A DNA stretch of 64,000 nt from Inmirania thermothiophila (GCF_003751635.1 NZ_RJVI01000003.1:252501-316500), one strand, 5' to 3'; counted from the first letter of the stretch, positions 39,690 through 50,885 are shown. Numbers and translations are program-made. Notes: generated from the sequence alone by a model not told the origin.

Positions 39690-39715
39690 TGACCGAGCGG
39701 TCAACGTGGTACACT
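39690..39715 (+). promoter_or_regulatory. mla operon promoter with a 14-bp TetR-like palindrome
   Basis: TACACT (39710-39715) is the likely -10 box, and the -35 region GCTGAC/CTGACC lies 15-16 bases before it. TGACCG-AG-CGGTCA (39690-39703) is a perfect palindrome that covers the -35 box. Its layout resembles operators of TetR-family repressors (for example the RutR type), but no tetR gene is nearby. Confidence 0.55.
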
Positions 39716-39769
39716 GCGCGCGCCCCCGCGGTGGGGGCGAGACCGCATCCGCTGGGGGGACAGGGCTGC

Positions 39770-40585
39770 ATGGCGGGGACGCCCGACGAGACGCTGGTGA
39801 CGATTCGGGGCCTGCGCTTCCGCCGGGGCGCGCGGCTCGTCTTCGACGGTGTCGACATCGACATCCCGCGCGGCCGCGTCACCGCCGTCATGGGGCCGAG
39901 CGGGACCGGCAAGACCACCCTGCTGCGCCTGATCGGGGGGCAGCTTCGGCCCGAGGCGGGCTCGGTGCGCGTGGGCGGCGTCGAGGTGCCGCGGCTCGGG
40001 CGAGACGCGCTCTACCGGCTGCGCCGCCGCATCGGCGTCCTCTTCCAGAGCGGGGCGCTCCTGACCGACCTCAGCGTCTTCGACAACGTCGCCTTCCCCT
40101 TGCGCGAGCACACGCGGCTGCCGGAGCGGCTGATCCGCGACATCGTGCTCATGAAGCTCGAGGCGGTGGGGCTGCGCGGGGCGCGCGACCTCATGCCGGC
40201 GCAGCTCTCGGGCGGCATGGCGAGGCGCGTGGCGCTGGCCCGCGCCATCGCCCTCGACCCCGAGATGGTGCTCTACGACGAGCCCTTCACGGGCCAGGAC
40301 CCCATCTCCATGGGGGTGCTGGCGAGCCTCATCCGCACCCTCAACGACGCCCTGGGGCTGACCAGCGTGGTGGTCTCGCACGACGTGGCGGAGACCACCG
40401 CCATCGCCGACTACTGCTACGTCCTCGCCGAGGGGCGGGTGGTGGCCCACGGCCCGCCGCAGGCCCTGCGGGAGACGGACTCGGCCTGGGTGCGCCAGTT
40501 CCTGGGGGGGCTTCCCGACGGGCCGGTGGCCTTCCACTACCCGGCGCCGCCGCTGGCCGAGGAGCTGCTCGGGGGGGCGGCGTGA
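39770..40585 (+). CDS. mlaF: Phospholipid transport ATPase MlaF
   Basis: ATPase of the MlaFEDB complex, which moves phospholipids between the inner membrane and periplasmic MlaC to keep the outer leaflet asymmetric. It is 271 residues. Walker A is GPSGTGKTT, signature [15 protein letters not shown], Walker [13 protein letters not shown], switch His in [10 protein letters not shown]. The C-terminal tail reaches the region that contacts MlaB. ATG 39770 after GGGGGGACAGGG. It opens the unit running through hisC. Confidence 0.95.
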   Translation: MAGTPDETLVTIRGLRFRRGARLVFDGVDIDIPRGRVTAVMGPSGTGKTTLLRLIGGQLRPEAGSVRVGGVEVPRLGRDALYRLRRRIGVLFQSGALLTDLSVFDNVAFPLREHTRLPERLIRDIVLMKLEAVGLRGARDLMPAQLSGGMARRVALARAIALDPEMVLYDEPFTGQDPISMGVLASLIRTLNDALGLTSVVVSHDVAETTAIADYCYVLAEGRVVAHGPPQALRETDSAWVRQFLGGLPDGPVAFHYPAPPLAEELLGGAA

Positions 40586-41361
40586 ACGCCCTCGCGGCCC
40601 TCGGCCGCTGGGCGCTGGGGGTGCTGGCGCGCCTCGGCCGCGGCCACCTCTTCCTCGCCGCCGTGCTCGCCGGGGTTCCGGCGCTCATGCTGCGGCCGCG
40701 GCTCGTGGTGCAGCAGCTCTACGCCGTGGGCGTGCTCTCGCTCATCATCACCGTGGTCTCGGGGCTGTTCGTGGGCATGGTCCTGGGGCTGCAGGGCTAC
40801 AACACCCTGGTGGACTTCGGCGCCGAGGAGTCGCTGGGGGTGGTGGTGGCCCTGTCGCTGGTGCGCGAGCTGGGGCCGGTGGTGGCGGCGCTGCTCTTCG
40901 CCGGGCGCGCCGGCACCGCGCTGACCGCCGAGATCGGCCTCATGAAGGCCACGGAGCAGCTCGCCGCGCTGGAGATGATGGCGGTGGATCCGCTGCGGCG
41001 GGTGGTGGCGCCGCGCTTCGTCGCCGGGGTGCTGGCGATGCCGCTCCTGGCCGCCATCTTCAGCGCCGTCGGCATCCTCGGCGGCTATTTCGTGGGGGTG
41101 GGGCTGCTGGGCGTGGACGAGGGGGCCTTCTGGTCGCAGATGCAGGCGCGCGTCGAGCTCATGGACGACGTCTACAATGGGGTGGTCAAGAGCGTCGTCT
41201 TCGGGGTCGTGGCGTCGTGGATCGCGGTCTTCGAGGGCCACGACGCCGTGCCCACCTCCGAGGGCGTGAGCCGCGCCACCACCCGCACCGTCGTCCACAC
41301 CGCGCTGGCGGTGCTGGGTCTGGACTTCCTCCTGACCGCGCTGATGTTCGGGGAGGCCTGA
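40582..41361 (+). CDS. mlaE: Phospholipid transport permease MlaE
   Basis: Integral membrane subunit of the Mla ABC complex, 259 residues with an interfacial helix and five membrane spans. The conserved block is [20 protein letters not shown] followed by [20 protein letters not shown], with [12 protein letters not shown] next. GTG 40582 overlaps the mlaF stop. The start gives the usual N-terminal region before [13 protein letters not shown]. Confidence 0.95.
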   Translation: MNALAALGRWALGVLARLGRGHLFLAAVLAGVPALMLRPRLVVQQLYAVGVLSLIITVVSGLFVGMVLGLQGYNTLVDFGAEESLGVVVALSLVRELGPVVAALLFAGRAGTALTAEIGLMKATEQLAALEMMAVDPLRRVVAPRFVAGVLAMPLLAAIFSAVGILGGYFVGVGLLGVDEGAFWSQMQARVELMDDVYNGVVKSVVFGVVASWIAVFEGHDAVPTSEGVSRATTRTVVHTALAVLGLDFLLTALMFGEA

Positions 41362-41363
41362 GC

Positions 41364-41837
41364 GTGGATCGAACGAGAGCGACCGAGATCGCGGTGGGCG
41401 TCTTCGTGGCCCTGGGGCTTGCGGCCCTGTTCATGCTCGCCGTGCGGGTGAGCAACCTCAGCGCCCTCGGCGACGGCGAGGGCTACACGCTGCTTGCCCG
41501 CTTCGACAACATCGGCGGCCTCAAGCCGCGGGCGCCGGTGACCATGGCGGGCGTGCGCATCGGCCGCGTGGAGGCCATCGACTTCGACCAGGAGACCTAC
41601 CAGGCGGTGGTGCGGATGCGCATCCGCCGCAGCTACGATCGCATCCCGAAGGACACCAGCGCCAGCATCCTCACCGCGGGGCTGCTGGGCGAGCAGTACG
41701 TGGGCCTGGAGCCGGGCGGGGCGGAGACCTACCTGCGCGACGGCGACGAGATCCGGCTCACCCAGTCGGCGCTGGTGCTGGAGCGCATCATCGGGCAGGT
41801 GCTGTTCAACAAGGCCCAGGAGGGAGGCGGACCATGA
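41364..41837 (+). CDS. mlaD: MCE-domain lipid-binding protein MlaD
   Basis: Membrane-anchored MCE protein that forms the hexameric ring through which lipids pass. It has 157 residues: an N-terminal helix at about 7-27 (EIAVGVFVALGLAALFMLAV) and an MCE domain with LLARFDNIGGLKPRAPVTMA, GVRIGRVEAIDFD and ILTAGLLGEQYVGLEPGG. GTG 41364 follows GGGGAGG. It overlaps the TolC-like gene by 4 bases, where mlaC would normally be. Confidence 0.95.
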   Translation: MDRTRATEIAVGVFVALGLAALFMLAVRVSNLSALGDGEGYTLLARFDNIGGLKPRAPVTMAGVRIGRVEAIDFDQETYQAVVRMRIRRSYDRIPKDTSASILTAGLLGEQYVGLEPGGAETYLRDGDEIRLTQSALVLERIIGQVLFNKAQEGGGP

Positions 41838-43180
41838 GAGCCAGGCGATGGATGCTCGCGCTGATGCTGGGGCCGCTCGCCGCGGCGGCGCAGCCGGTGG
41901 ACTTCGACGTCGCCGTGCGCCGGGCCCTGGAGCAGGACCCGCGGCTTGCCGAGCGGCGCCACCTGGTGGAGGCGGCGCGGGCGCTGCTGCAGGAGGCCCT
42001 GGGCAACGGCGCTACGCGGATCGAGGCCACCGCCTTCCTCGGTCTGGCGCCGGATGTGGAGGGCGGGCCCTTCGAGGGGGGCAGCTTCACCTGCACCTCG
42101 CCCTGCCGGCTGCGTGACGACGGGCCGCTGCCGGATGGGGTCACGCCCTGGCTCAACCTGCGCCTGGCGATCATCAAGCCCCTCGCCACCTTCGGCAAGA
42201 TCGAGCGCTACGCCGAGGCCGCGCAGGCCAACGTCGACGTGCGCCGCGGCGACGTGCGCCTGGAGCAGGGGCGGATCGTCACCCAGGTGGCACACGCCTA
42301 CTACGGCTTCCTCGCCGCCCGCGACACCCGGCGCCTGCTGGAGCAGGTCGGGCGGCTGGCGGAGGATGCCGAGGTCACGGTGGAGAAGCGCCTCGAGGAG
42401 GGCGCCTCCGGGGTGCGCCAGTCCGACCTCTATGCGGTGCGCAACGGCAAGGCGCTCATCGAGCGCTTCCTCGCCGAGGCGCGGGGTCTCGAGGCGGTGG
42501 CGGCCGAGGGCCTGCGGGTGCTTGCGGGGCTCGAGGGCGAGGTGGAGGTGGCCGATCGGGGCCTGCGCCCGCTGCCCCTGCCGGAGGGGGATCTGGCCAC
42601 GCTGCAGCGGCGGGCCCTGGAGCGGCGCCCGGAGATGGCCCAGCTGGAGGCCGGGCTGCGGGCGCGGCGGGCGCTGGTGGAGGCGGCGCGGGCCGAGCGG
42701 AGGCCCAACCTGTTCGCCGGCCTCATCGGCACCCTCTCGGTGTCGGGGCGCGAGGACCTGGAGAACCCGTTCATCGTCGACCCCTTCAACAGCGCCGGCC
42801 TCACCCCGGTGGTGGGGGTGCAGTGGTCCTGGGCCACGGGGGTGCAGCCGGCCCGGGTCGCGCGGGCCCGGGCCGAGCTCGACGCCCTCGTGGAGAAGGG
42901 GGCCTTCGCCCGCCGCGGGATCCCGTTCCAGGTGGCCGAGGCCTACCACCGCGCCCGCTCCCTGCGCGAGGCGGTGGCGGCGCTCGAGCGCGCAAGCCGT
43001 GCCGGCCGGCGCTGGATGCTCGGCACCTTCGCCGACTTCGAGGCCGGGCTCGAGACCTCGGATCGGCTGGTGGAGGCGTTCAAGGGCTACGTGCTGAGCC
43101 ATGCCGACTATCTCGCCACCCTGCACCAGTACAACCTGCAGGTGGTGGCGCTGCGGCAGGCGACGGGGGATCTGCCATGA
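41834..43180 (+). CDS. TolC-family outer-membrane protein inside the mla operon
   Basis: A 448-residue outer-membrane efflux-type protein. A signal peptide covers about 1-20 (LALMLGPLAAAAQ). Two helical hairpin repeats follow: AVRRALEQDPRLAERRHLVE, then EGDLATLQRRALERRPEMAQ, with the second strand pair near GVQWSWATGVQP. The first beta-hairpin is enlarged and holds the pair CTSPC (about residues 86-90), a possible disulfide. It overlaps mlaD and mlaC by 4 bases on each side, so it is an integral member of this operon, not a neighbour. No membrane-fusion protein is nearby. A role as outer-membrane end of the Mla path is my inference. Confidence 0.85.
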   Translation: MRARRWMLALMLGPLAAAAQPVDFDVAVRRALEQDPRLAERRHLVEAARALLQEALGNGATRIEATAFLGLAPDVEGGPFEGGSFTCTSPCRLRDDGPLPDGVTPWLNLRLAIIKPLATFGKIERYAEAAQANVDVRRGDVRLEQGRIVTQVAHAYYGFLAARDTRRLLEQVGRLAEDAEVTVEKRLEEGASGVRQSDLYAVRNGKALIERFLAEARGLEAVAAEGLRVLAGLEGEVEVADRGLRPLPLPEGDLATLQRRALERRPEMAQLEAGLRARRALVEAARAERRPNLFAGLIGTLSVSGREDLENPFIVDPFNSAGLTPVVGVQWSWATGVQPARVARARAELDALVEKGAFARRGIPFQVAEAYHRARSLREAVAALERASRAGRRWMLGTFADFEAGLETSDRLVEAFKGYVLSHADYLATLHQYNLQVVALRQATGDLP

Positions 43181-43791
43181 CGAGACGATGGCTGCTGGGT
43201 GTGCTGATGGTCCTGTGGGCGGCGGCGCCGGCGGTGCCGGCGGCGCCGGATCCGGACGAGGCGCGGGCGCTGGTGGAACGCACCACCCGCCAGGTGCTGG
43301 ACGCGGTGCGGGCCCGCCGCGCCGAGCTCGAGAAGGACCCGGCGCGGGTCTACGACATCATCGAGCGCTTCGTCCTGCCGCACTTCGACTTCCAGCGCAT
43401 GTCGCAGCACGTGCTGGGGGTGCACTGGCGGCGGGCGACCCCGGAGCAGCGCCGCCGCTTCGTGCGCGCCTTCGAGCGGTTGCTGGTGCGGACCTACGGC
43501 TCGGCGGTGGGCAAGTACCGCGACGAGCGCATCGTCTTCGCCCCGGTGAAGGCAAGGCCCGGGGCGGACGACGTCGTGGTCCATGCCGAGGTGGAGCAGC
43601 CGGGGGGCTTCCCCATCGGCCTCGACTACCGTCTCTACTACGGCGCCGAGGGCTGGAAGGTCTACGACATCGTGGTGGACGGCTTGAGCCTGCTGACCAA
43701 CTACCGCACCAGCTTCCGCGACGAGATCCGGCGTGCCGGGCTCGAGGCGCTGATCGTCCGGCTCGAGGAGCAGGCGTCCTCCGGTGGCTGA
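43177..43791 (+). CDS. mlaC: Periplasmic phospholipid carrier MlaC
   Basis: Soluble carrier that ferries phospholipid between the outer membrane and MlaD. It has 204 residues with a signal peptide (LLGVLMVLWAAAPAVPAA, cleavage near 23). The fold marks are RFVLPHFDFQRMSQHVLG, RRFVRAFERLLVRTYG, and GWKVYDIVVDGLSLLTNYRT. ATG 43177 overlaps the TolC-like gene stop (ATGA). MlaA is not encoded in the window. Confidence 0.94.
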   Translation: MTRRWLLGVLMVLWAAAPAVPAAPDPDEARALVERTTRQVLDAVRARRAELEKDPARVYDIIERFVLPHFDFQRMSQHVLGVHWRRATPEQRRRFVRAFERLLVRTYGSAVGKYRDERIVFAPVKARPGADDVVVHAEVEQPGGFPIGLDYRLYYGAEGWKVYDIVVDGLSLLTNYRTSFRDEIRRAGLEALIVRLEEQASSGG

Positions 43792-44074
43792 GCTGCGTCT
43801 GGAGGCGGCGGGGCCCGGGCGGGTGCGGCTCGCCGGGGCGCTCACCCACGAGACGGTGCCGGCCCTGCTGGAGCGGGGGCTGCCGGCGGCGGGGGAGGGG
43901 CTGACGGTGGACCTCGCCGGGCTCGACCGCGTCGACAGCGCCGGGCTCGCCCTGCTCATCGAGTGGCTGCGCCGGGCGCGGGGGACGCTGCGCTACGAGG
44001 GGGCGCCGCAGCCGCTGCGGGCGCTCGCCCGCGTCGGCGGCGTGGCGGGGCTGCTGGGGCTCGCGGGGCCGTGA
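43784..44074 (+). CDS. mlaB: STAS-domain regulator MlaB
   Basis: Small STAS protein that binds MlaF and is required for ATPase activity. It has 96 residues with LDRVDSAGLALLIEWLRR, in which the Ser before Ala-Gly is the conserved STAS position. GTG 43784 overlaps mlaC by 8 bases; its stop overlaps the next ABC gene. Short and poorly conserved, so order supports the call. Confidence 0.9.
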   Translation: MAELRLEAAGPGRVRLAGALTHETVPALLERGLPAAGEGLTVDLAGLDRVDSAGLALLIEWLRRARGTLRYEGAPQPLRALARVGGVAGLLGLAGP

Positions 44075-44988
44075 ACGAGGCGGTCCGCGTCGAGGGGCTG
44101 CGCAAGCGCTACGGCGCGCTGGAGGCGCTGCGCGGCATCGACCTCGCCATCGGCCGGGGCGAGTTCTTCGGCCTCCTGGGGCCCAACGGCGCGGGCAAGT
44201 CGACGCTGATCCACGTCATGGCGGGGCTCGCCCGGCCCACCCAGGGGCGCGTCGCGGTCCTCGGCCACGACGTCGTGCGCGACTACCGGCGGGCCCGGCG
44301 CTGCCTCGGGGTGGTGCCGCAGGAGCTGGTCTACGACCCCTTCTTTACGGTGCGCGAGATCCTCGAGATCCAGTCCGGCTACTTCGGGCTGGGGCGCGCC
44401 AACCGCCCCTGGATCGAGGAGCTGATCGAGACCCTGAGCCTCGCCGACAAGGCCGACACCAACGTCCAGGCGCTCTCCGGCGGGATGAAGCGGCGGGTGC
44501 TCATCGCGCTCGCGCTGGTGCACCGCCCGCCGGTGGTGGTGCTGGACGAGCCCACGGCGGGGGTGGACGTGGAGCTGCGGCAGGCGCTGTGGCAGTTCGT
44601 GCGCCGCCTCCACGGCGACGGCCACACCATCGTGCTCACCACCCACTACCTGGAGGAGGCGGAGGCGCTGTGCGAGCGCATCGCCATCCTCGACCGCGGA
44701 CAGCTCAAGGCCCTGGACCGCAAGGAGGCGCTGCTGGCGCGCTACCCGTACCGGCTGCTGTGCCTGACCGTGGACGGCGATCCCGCGCGGCTGCCGCCGG
44801 CGGTGGCGGCGCTGGTGGTGGCGCGCGAAGGCAGCCGCCTGACCCTGCGCCTCAATCGGCTCGACCACCGCGTCGGCGACGTCCTCGAGGCGCTGCGCGC
44901 GGCGGGGCTGCGGGTGGCGGACCTCGGCACGCGCGAGCCGAGCCTGGAGGAGGTCTTCCTCGAGCTCGTGGGGAGGGAGGCGGCGTGA
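44071..44988 (+). CDS. ABC-2 type exporter ATPase (YadG-like)
   Basis: A 305-residue ABC ATPase of the YadG/CcmA class. Walker A is GPNGAGKST, the Q-loop is VVPQELVYDPFFTVRE, the signature is VQALSGGMKRRVLIALAL, Walker B is VVVLDEPTAGVD, and the switch His is in LTTHYLEEAE. A C-terminal domain of about 80 residues follows. It works with the permease that starts at 44985. The cargo is unknown; its position between mlaB and ibaG suggests an envelope role. GTG 44071 overlaps the mlaB stop. Confidence 0.92.
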   Translation: MNEAVRVEGLRKRYGALEALRGIDLAIGRGEFFGLLGPNGAGKSTLIHVMAGLARPTQGRVAVLGHDVVRDYRRARRCLGVVPQELVYDPFFTVREILEIQSGYFGLGRANRPWIEELIETLSLADKADTNVQALSGGMKRRVLIALALVHRPPVVVLDEPTAGVDVELRQALWQFVRRLHGDGHTIVLTTHYLEEAEALCERIAILDRGQLKALDRKEALLARYPYRLLCLTVDGDPARLPPAVAALVVAREGSRLTLRLNRLDHRVGDVLEALRAAGLRVADLGTREPSLEEVFLELVGREAA

Positions 44989-45755
44989 AGGCGGCGCCCT
45001 GGCTCGGGTTCTGGACCTTGTGCCGCAAGGAGATCCTGCGCTACCTCAAGGTCACGGTGCAGACGCTCCTGACGCCGGTGGTGACGGCGCTGCTGTACCT
45101 GGCGGTGTTCGCCCAGGTGCTCGCCGAGCAGCCGGAGGTCTACCCGGGCGTGGGCTATGTCGCCTTCCTGGTGCCGGGGCTGGCGATGATGACGGTGATC
45201 CAGAACGCCTTCGCCAACAGCTCCTCGAGCCTGATCCAGTCGAAGATGGTGGGCAGCCTCGTCTTCGTGCTCGTGGCCCCCATCTCGGCGGCGGAGTTCT
45301 ACCTCGCCTTCGTGCTCGCCGCGGTGACCCGCGGCCTCCTCGTGGGGGCGGGGGTGCTCCTGGCGACGGCCTGGTTCGTCGACCTGCCGCTGGCCCACGC
45401 CGGCTGGGCGCTGGCCTTCGTGGTCCTGGCGGGGGCGGCCCTCGGGGGGCTGGGGGTGATCGCGGGGGTGGTCTCGGACAAGTTCGAGCAGCTGGCGGCG
45501 TTCCAGAACTTCGTGGTGCTGCCGCTCTCGTTCCTGAGCGGGGTGTTCTACTCCATCCACGCCCTGCCGCCGCTGTGGGCGGAGCTGTCCCGCTTCAACC
45601 CGTTCTTCTATATGATAGACGGCTTTCGCTACGGCTTCTTCGGCGTCTCCGACGTCGCGCCCGCGACCAGCCTCGCGGTGGTCGCGGCGGCGGCGGTGAC
45701 GGTGGCGGCGGTCGCGGTGGTGATGCTTGCGCGCGGCTACAAGATCCGGCTCTGA
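44985..45755 (+). CDS. ABC-2 type exporter permease (YadH-like)
   Basis: A 256-residue membrane protein with six predicted helices of the ABC-2 transporter superfamily. The segments VKVTVQTLLTPVVTALLYLA-like start, VGSLVFVLVAPISAAEFYLA and LPLSFLSGVFYSIHALPPLW with FNPFFYMIDGFRYGF are typical of YadH. GTG 44985 overlaps the ATPase gene by 4 bases. It forms the transporter with that ATPase; substrate unknown. Confidence 0.9.
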   Translation: MKAAPWLGFWTLCRKEILRYLKVTVQTLLTPVVTALLYLAVFAQVLAEQPEVYPGVGYVAFLVPGLAMMTVIQNAFANSSSSLIQSKMVGSLVFVLVAPISAAEFYLAFVLAAVTRGLLVGAGVLLATAWFVDLPLAHAGWALAFVVLAGAALGGLGVIAGVVSDKFEQLAAFQNFVVLPLSFLSGVFYSIHALPPLWAELSRFNPFFYMIDGFRYGFFGVSDVAPATSLAVVAAAAVTVAAVAVVMLARGYKIRL

Positions 45756-45764
45756 GCGAGGTGA

Positions 45765-47318
<1,554 letters not shown>

Positions 47319-47328
47319 GGGCGGGGCG

Positions 47329-47979
47329 GTGCAGGCGCTGACCATCGCGCTGGCCAAGGGGCGCATCCTCCGCGAGGCCCTCCCCCTCCTGGCCGCGGCC
47401 GGGATCGAGCCGGCCGAGGACCTCGCGCGCAGCCGCCGCCTGATCGTGGAGACCACCCGCCCGGGGGTGCGGCTGGTGGTGGTGCGGGCCGCCGACGTGC
47501 CGGCCTACGTGGAGCACGGCGGCGCCCATCTCGGCGTCACCGGCGCCGATGTCCTCATGGAACACGGCGCCGAGACCCTCTACGAGCCGGTGGACCTCGG
47601 CATCGCCCGCTGCCGCCTGATGGTGGCGGCGCCGGCGGGGCGGCTCCTGCCGCCGGGGCGGCTGCGGGTGGCCACCAAGTACCCCCGCATCGCGCGCCGC
47701 CACTTCGCCGCCGAGGGCCGGCACGTGGACCTGATCAAGCTCTACGGCTCCATGGAGCTCGCGCCGCTGGTGGGCATGGCCGACTGCATCGTGGATCTGG
47801 TGGAGACGGGGCGGACGCTCGCCGCCAACGGGCTCGAGCCGCGCGCGCTGGTGGCCGAGATCAGCGCCCGCCTGGTGGTGAACCGCGCCGCGCACAAGCT
47901 GCACCATCCGCGGGTGGAGGCGCTGGTGGCCCGGATCGCGCAGGCCGCGGCGGGCCGCGCACGGGGGGAGACGGCATGA
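47329..47979 (+). CDS. hisG: ATP phosphoribosyltransferase, short form
   Basis: First enzyme of histidine synthesis. At 216 residues it is the short HisG that lacks the C-terminal feedback domain and needs the HisRS-like partner HisZ, which is not in the window. Signature segments are [27 protein letters not shown] and [20 protein letters not shown] with [18 protein letters not shown] 47329, 10 bases after murA. Its stop overlaps hisD (ATGA). Confidence 0.95.
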   Translation: MQALTIALAKGRILREALPLLAAAGIEPAEDLARSRRLIVETTRPGVRLVVVRAADVPAYVEHGGAHLGVTGADVLMEHGAETLYEPVDLGIARCRLMVAAPAGRLLPPGRLRVATKYPRIARRHFAAEGRHVDLIKLYGSMELAPLVGMADCIVDLVETGRTLAANGLEPRALVAEISARLVVNRAAHKLHHPRVEALVARIAQAAAGRARGETA

Positions 47980-49286
47980 CGATGGCGATCCGCAGGCTCG
48001 ATTCCGCGGCGGCCGACTTCTGGCGGCAGCTCGACGCCCTCCTGGCCTGGGAGTCGGTGGCCGACGAGACGGTGCAGGCCGCGGTGGCGGAGATCCTCGC
48101 CGCGGTGCGCGCCCGCGGGGACGCCGCGCTGCTCGAGTACACGCGGCGCTTCGACGGCGTGGAGGCGGCCTCGGTGGCCGAGCTCGAGATCCCGCAGGCC
48201 CGCCTGCAGGCGGCGCTGGAGGCCGTCTCACCCGAGCTTCGGGAGGCCCTGGAGAGCGCCGCCGCGCGCATCCGCGCCTACGCCGAGCGGCAGCGGCTCG
48301 CGTCCTGGCGCTACGAGGAGGCCGACGGCACGGTGCTGGGGCAGCGGGTGACGCCGCTCGACCGCGTCGGCCTCTACGTGCCCGGGGGCAAGGCCGCCTA
48401 TCCCTCCTCGGTGCTCATGAACGCGGTGCCGGCGCGGGTCGCCGGCGTCGGCGAGCTGGTGATGGTCTCGCCGACGCCGCGGGGCGAGGTCAACGAGCTG
48501 GTGCTCGCCGCGGCCGCGGTGGCCGGGGTCGACCGCTGCTTCGCCGTCGGCGGGGCCCAGGCGGTGGCGGCGCTCGCCTACGGCACCGAGACCATCCCCG
48601 CCGTGGACAAGATCGTCGGTCCCGGCAACATCTACGTCGCCGCCGCCAAGCGCGCCGTCTTCGGCACCGTGGGCATCGACATGGTGGCCGGGCCGTCGGA
48701 GATCCTGGTGATCTGCGACGGCGCCACCGACCCCGAGTGGGTGGCCATGGACCTCTTCTCCCAGGCCGAGCACGACGAGGACGCCCAGGCCATCCTGGTC
48801 AGCCCCGACCGGGCGTTTCTCGACGCGGTGGCCGAGGCCGTCGGGCGGCTGCTGCCGGCCCAGCCGCGCCGCGCCATCATCGAGCGCTCCCTCGGCGCGC
48901 GCGGGGCGCTCATCGCCGTGCGCGACCTCGAGGAGGCGGCGGCGGTGGCCAACCGCATCGCCCCCGAGCACCTCGAGCTCTCGGTGGCCGATCCCGAACC
49001 GCTCCTTGCGCGCATCCGCCATGCCGGGGCGGTCTTCCTCGGCCGCTACACCGCGGAGGCCGTGGGCGACTACTGCGCCGGGCCCAACCACGTGCTGCCC
49101 ACCTCCCGCACCGCGCGCTTCTCCTCGCCGCTGGGGGTCTACGACTTCCAGAAGCGCACCAGCATCATCGGCTGCTCGCCGGAGGGGGCGGCGCGGCTCG
49201 GACGCACGGCGGCGGTGCTCGCCCGCGGCGAGGGGCTCGAGGCCCACGCCCGCTCCGCGGAGCTTCGGGGCGGCGGCGATGGCTGA
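47976..49286 (+). CDS. hisD: Histidinol dehydrogenase
   Basis: Zinc-dependent NAD+ enzyme for the last two oxidations of histidine synthesis. It has 436 residues. The signature region is [20 protein letters not shown], followed by [17 protein letters not shown]; the catalytic Glu-His pair is in [10 protein letters not shown], with zinc ligands also in [14 protein letters not shown] 47976 overlaps hisG, and its end overlaps hisC by 8 bases. Confidence 0.96.
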   Translation: MTMAIRRLDSAAADFWRQLDALLAWESVADETVQAAVAEILAAVRARGDAALLEYTRRFDGVEAASVAELEIPQARLQAALEAVSPELREALESAAARIRAYAERQRLASWRYEEADGTVLGQRVTPLDRVGLYVPGGKAAYPSSVLMNAVPARVAGVGELVMVSPTPRGEVNELVLAAAAVAGVDRCFAVGGAQAVAALAYGTETIPAVDKIVGPGNIYVAAAKRAVFGTVGIDMVAGPSEILVICDGATDPEWVAMDLFSQAEHDEDAQAILVSPDRAFLDAVAEAVGRLLPAQPRRAIIERSLGARGALIAVRDLEEAAAVANRIAPEHLELSVADPEPLLARIRHAGAVFLGRYTAEAVGDYCAGPNHVLPTSRTARFSSPLGVYDFQKRTSIIGCSPEGAARLGRTAAVLARGEGLEAHARSAELRGGGDG

Positions 49287-50370
49287 GGCGGCACCGCGCG
49301 TGACGGCGGTCATCCGCGAGGAGATCCGCGCCCTTGCCGCCTACCACGTGCCGCCGGCACAGGGACTGGTCAAGCTCGACGCCATGGAGAACCCCTACAC
49401 CTGGCCGCCGGAGATGGTGGCCGAGTGGCTGCGCCTGCTGGAGCGGGTGGCGGTGAACCGCTACCCGGACCCCGGCGCCGAGGCCCTCAAGGCGCGCCTG
49501 CGCGAGGCCATGGGTGTGCCCGAAGGCGCCGGCATCCTGCTCGGCAACGGCTCCGACGAGATCATCCAGATCCTCGCCCTCGCCGCCGGTGGGCCGCGGC
49601 GGGCGGTGGTGGCGCCGGAGCCGGGCTTCGTCATGTACCGCATGATCGCCACCTTCTGCGGGCTGGGTTACCGCGGCGTGCCGCTGCGGGCCGAGGACTT
49701 CGCCCTGGACGTGGGCGCGATGCGCGCGGCGCTGCGGGAGGCGCGCCCGGCGCTGGTCTTTCTCGCCGCGCCCAACAACCCCACCGGCAACCTCTTCGAC
49801 GAGGCCGCGCTGCGGGCGGTGATCGAGGCCGCGCCGGGGCTGGTGGTGGTGGACGAGGCCTATGCGCCCTTCGCCGACTTCACGGCCATGGGATGGCTGG
49901 CCGAATACCCGCACCTGCTGGTGATGCGCACGGTGTCGAAGCTGGGGCTGGCGGGGCTGCGGCTCGGGCTGCTGGCGGGCGATCCGGCCTGGATCGCGGA
50001 GCTCGAGAAGGTGCGCCTGCCCTACAACGTCAACGTCCTCACCCAGGTGAGCGCCGAGTTCGCGCTCCGCCACGGCGAGGTCTTCGCCGCCCAGACCGCC
50101 GCCATCCGCGCCGAGCGGGCGCGTCTGCACGGGGCCCTGGCGGCGGTGGCGGGGGTGCGGGTCTGGCCGAGCCGGGCCAACTTCCTCCTCTTCCGGGTGC
50201 CGGCCGGACGGGCGGGCGAGGTCTTCGAGGGGCTGCGCACGCGCGGCGTCCTGGTCAAGAACCTCGACGGCAGCCACCCGCTGCTGGCCGACTGCTTGCG
50301 CGTGACCGTGGGCAGGCCGGAGGAGAACGACGCCTTCCTCGCCGCCCTCGAGGCGGTGCTCGGCGCCTGA
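49279..50370 (+). CDS. hisC: Histidinol-phosphate aminotransferase
   Basis: PLP enzyme converting imidazole acetol phosphate to histidinol phosphate. It has 363 residues. Asn in [11 protein letters not shown], Asp-Tyr in [11 protein letters not shown] and the PLP Lys near 223 in [14 protein letters not shown] are present. [12 protein letters not shown] lies near residue 90. ATG 49279. It ends the plus-strand unit; a perfect stem separates it from the convergent dsrE2. Confidence 0.95.
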   Translation: MAEAAPRVTAVIREEIRALAAYHVPPAQGLVKLDAMENPYTWPPEMVAEWLRLLERVAVNRYPDPGAEALKARLREAMGVPEGAGILLGNGSDEIIQILALAAGGPRRAVVAPEPGFVMYRMIATFCGLGYRGVPLRAEDFALDVGAMRAALREARPALVFLAAPNNPTGNLFDEAALRAVIEAAPGLVVVDEAYAPFADFTAMGWLAEYPHLLVMRTVSKLGLAGLRLGLLAGDPAWIAELEKVRLPYNVNVLTQVSAEFALRHGEVFAAQTAAIRAERARLHGALAAVAGVRVWPSRANFLLFRVPAGRAGEVFEGLRTRGVLVKNLDGSHPLLADCLRVTVGRPEENDAFLAALEAVLGA

Positions 50371-50372
50371 GG

Positions 50373-50397
50373 GGCGCCCCGGGGGGGCCGGGGCGCC
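50373..50397. terminator. Bidirectional hairpin between convergent hisC and dsrE2
   Basis: GGCGCCCCGG (50373-50382) pairs perfectly with CCGGGGCGCC (50388-50397) around five G. It fills the 32-base gap between two convergent stops, the right place for a shared terminator. Neither strand shows a clear T run. Confidence 0.6.
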
Positions 50398-50402
50398 GGT
50401 CC

Positions 50403-50885
50403 TCAGATGAAGAGGCAGATGTCGGATTCGCCCGCGAACTCGAAGAAGGTGGCGGCGCCGCCGTACTCGATGCCGTCGATGAACTCGTCGGGCGTGAAGT
50501 CGAAGAGGTCCACCGTCATCTGGCAGGCGATGAGCTTGACCTCGGCCTCCTGGCAGAGCTCGCGCAGCTCCTCGATGCTGGCCACGCCCTTGGACTTGAG
50601 CTTCTGCTTCATCATCGCCGTCATCATGCCCTGCATGCCGGGCAGGGCCGTCAGCGCCACCGGGAACCACTTGTCCATGCCCAGGGGCATGGGCATGCCG
50701 GGGTTGCCGAGCGGCGTCACCTGCAGGTCCAGCTTCTTGCGCAGCAGCTGCAGGCCGTAGAAGGTGAAGAAGATCTGCACCTCGTAGCCGAGGGCGGCTG
50801 CGGTGGAGGCGAGGATGAAGGGCGGATAGGCCCAGTCGAGGGACCCCTTGGTGGCGATGATGGCCAGCTTCTTGGTGTCGGACAT
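50403..50885 (-). CDS. DsrE2-type sulfur carrier protein (DsrE/DsrF/DrsH-like)
   Basis: A 160-residue protein of the DsrE superfamily. The conserved cysteine, Cys121 in VKLIACQMTVDLF, is the persulfide site in related proteins; a second, Cys111, lies ten residues before it. AIIATKGSLDWAYPPFILA is the N-terminal family segment. There is no clear membrane helix, so it is the soluble type. In sulfur oxidisers tusA and dsrE2 lie together and pass sulfane sulfur in the cytoplasm toward Dsr or Hdr-like enzymes, neither of which is seen here. ATG 50885, 55 bases after tusA; same transcript likely. Confidence 0.9.
   Translation of the reverse strand: MSDTKKLAIIATKGSLDWAYPPFILASTAAALGYEVQIFFTFYGLQLLRKKLDLQVTPLGNPGMPMPLGMDKWFPVALTALPGMQGMMTAMMKQKLKSKGVASIEELRELCQEAEVKLIACQMTVDLFDFTPDEFIDGIEYGGAATFFEFAGESDICLFI

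Noticed and set aside
41834-43180. Drug efflux operon containing the TolC-like gene
   Set aside because: No membrane-fusion protein or RND/MFS pump is adjacent; the neighbours on both sides are mla genes in 4-base overlap.
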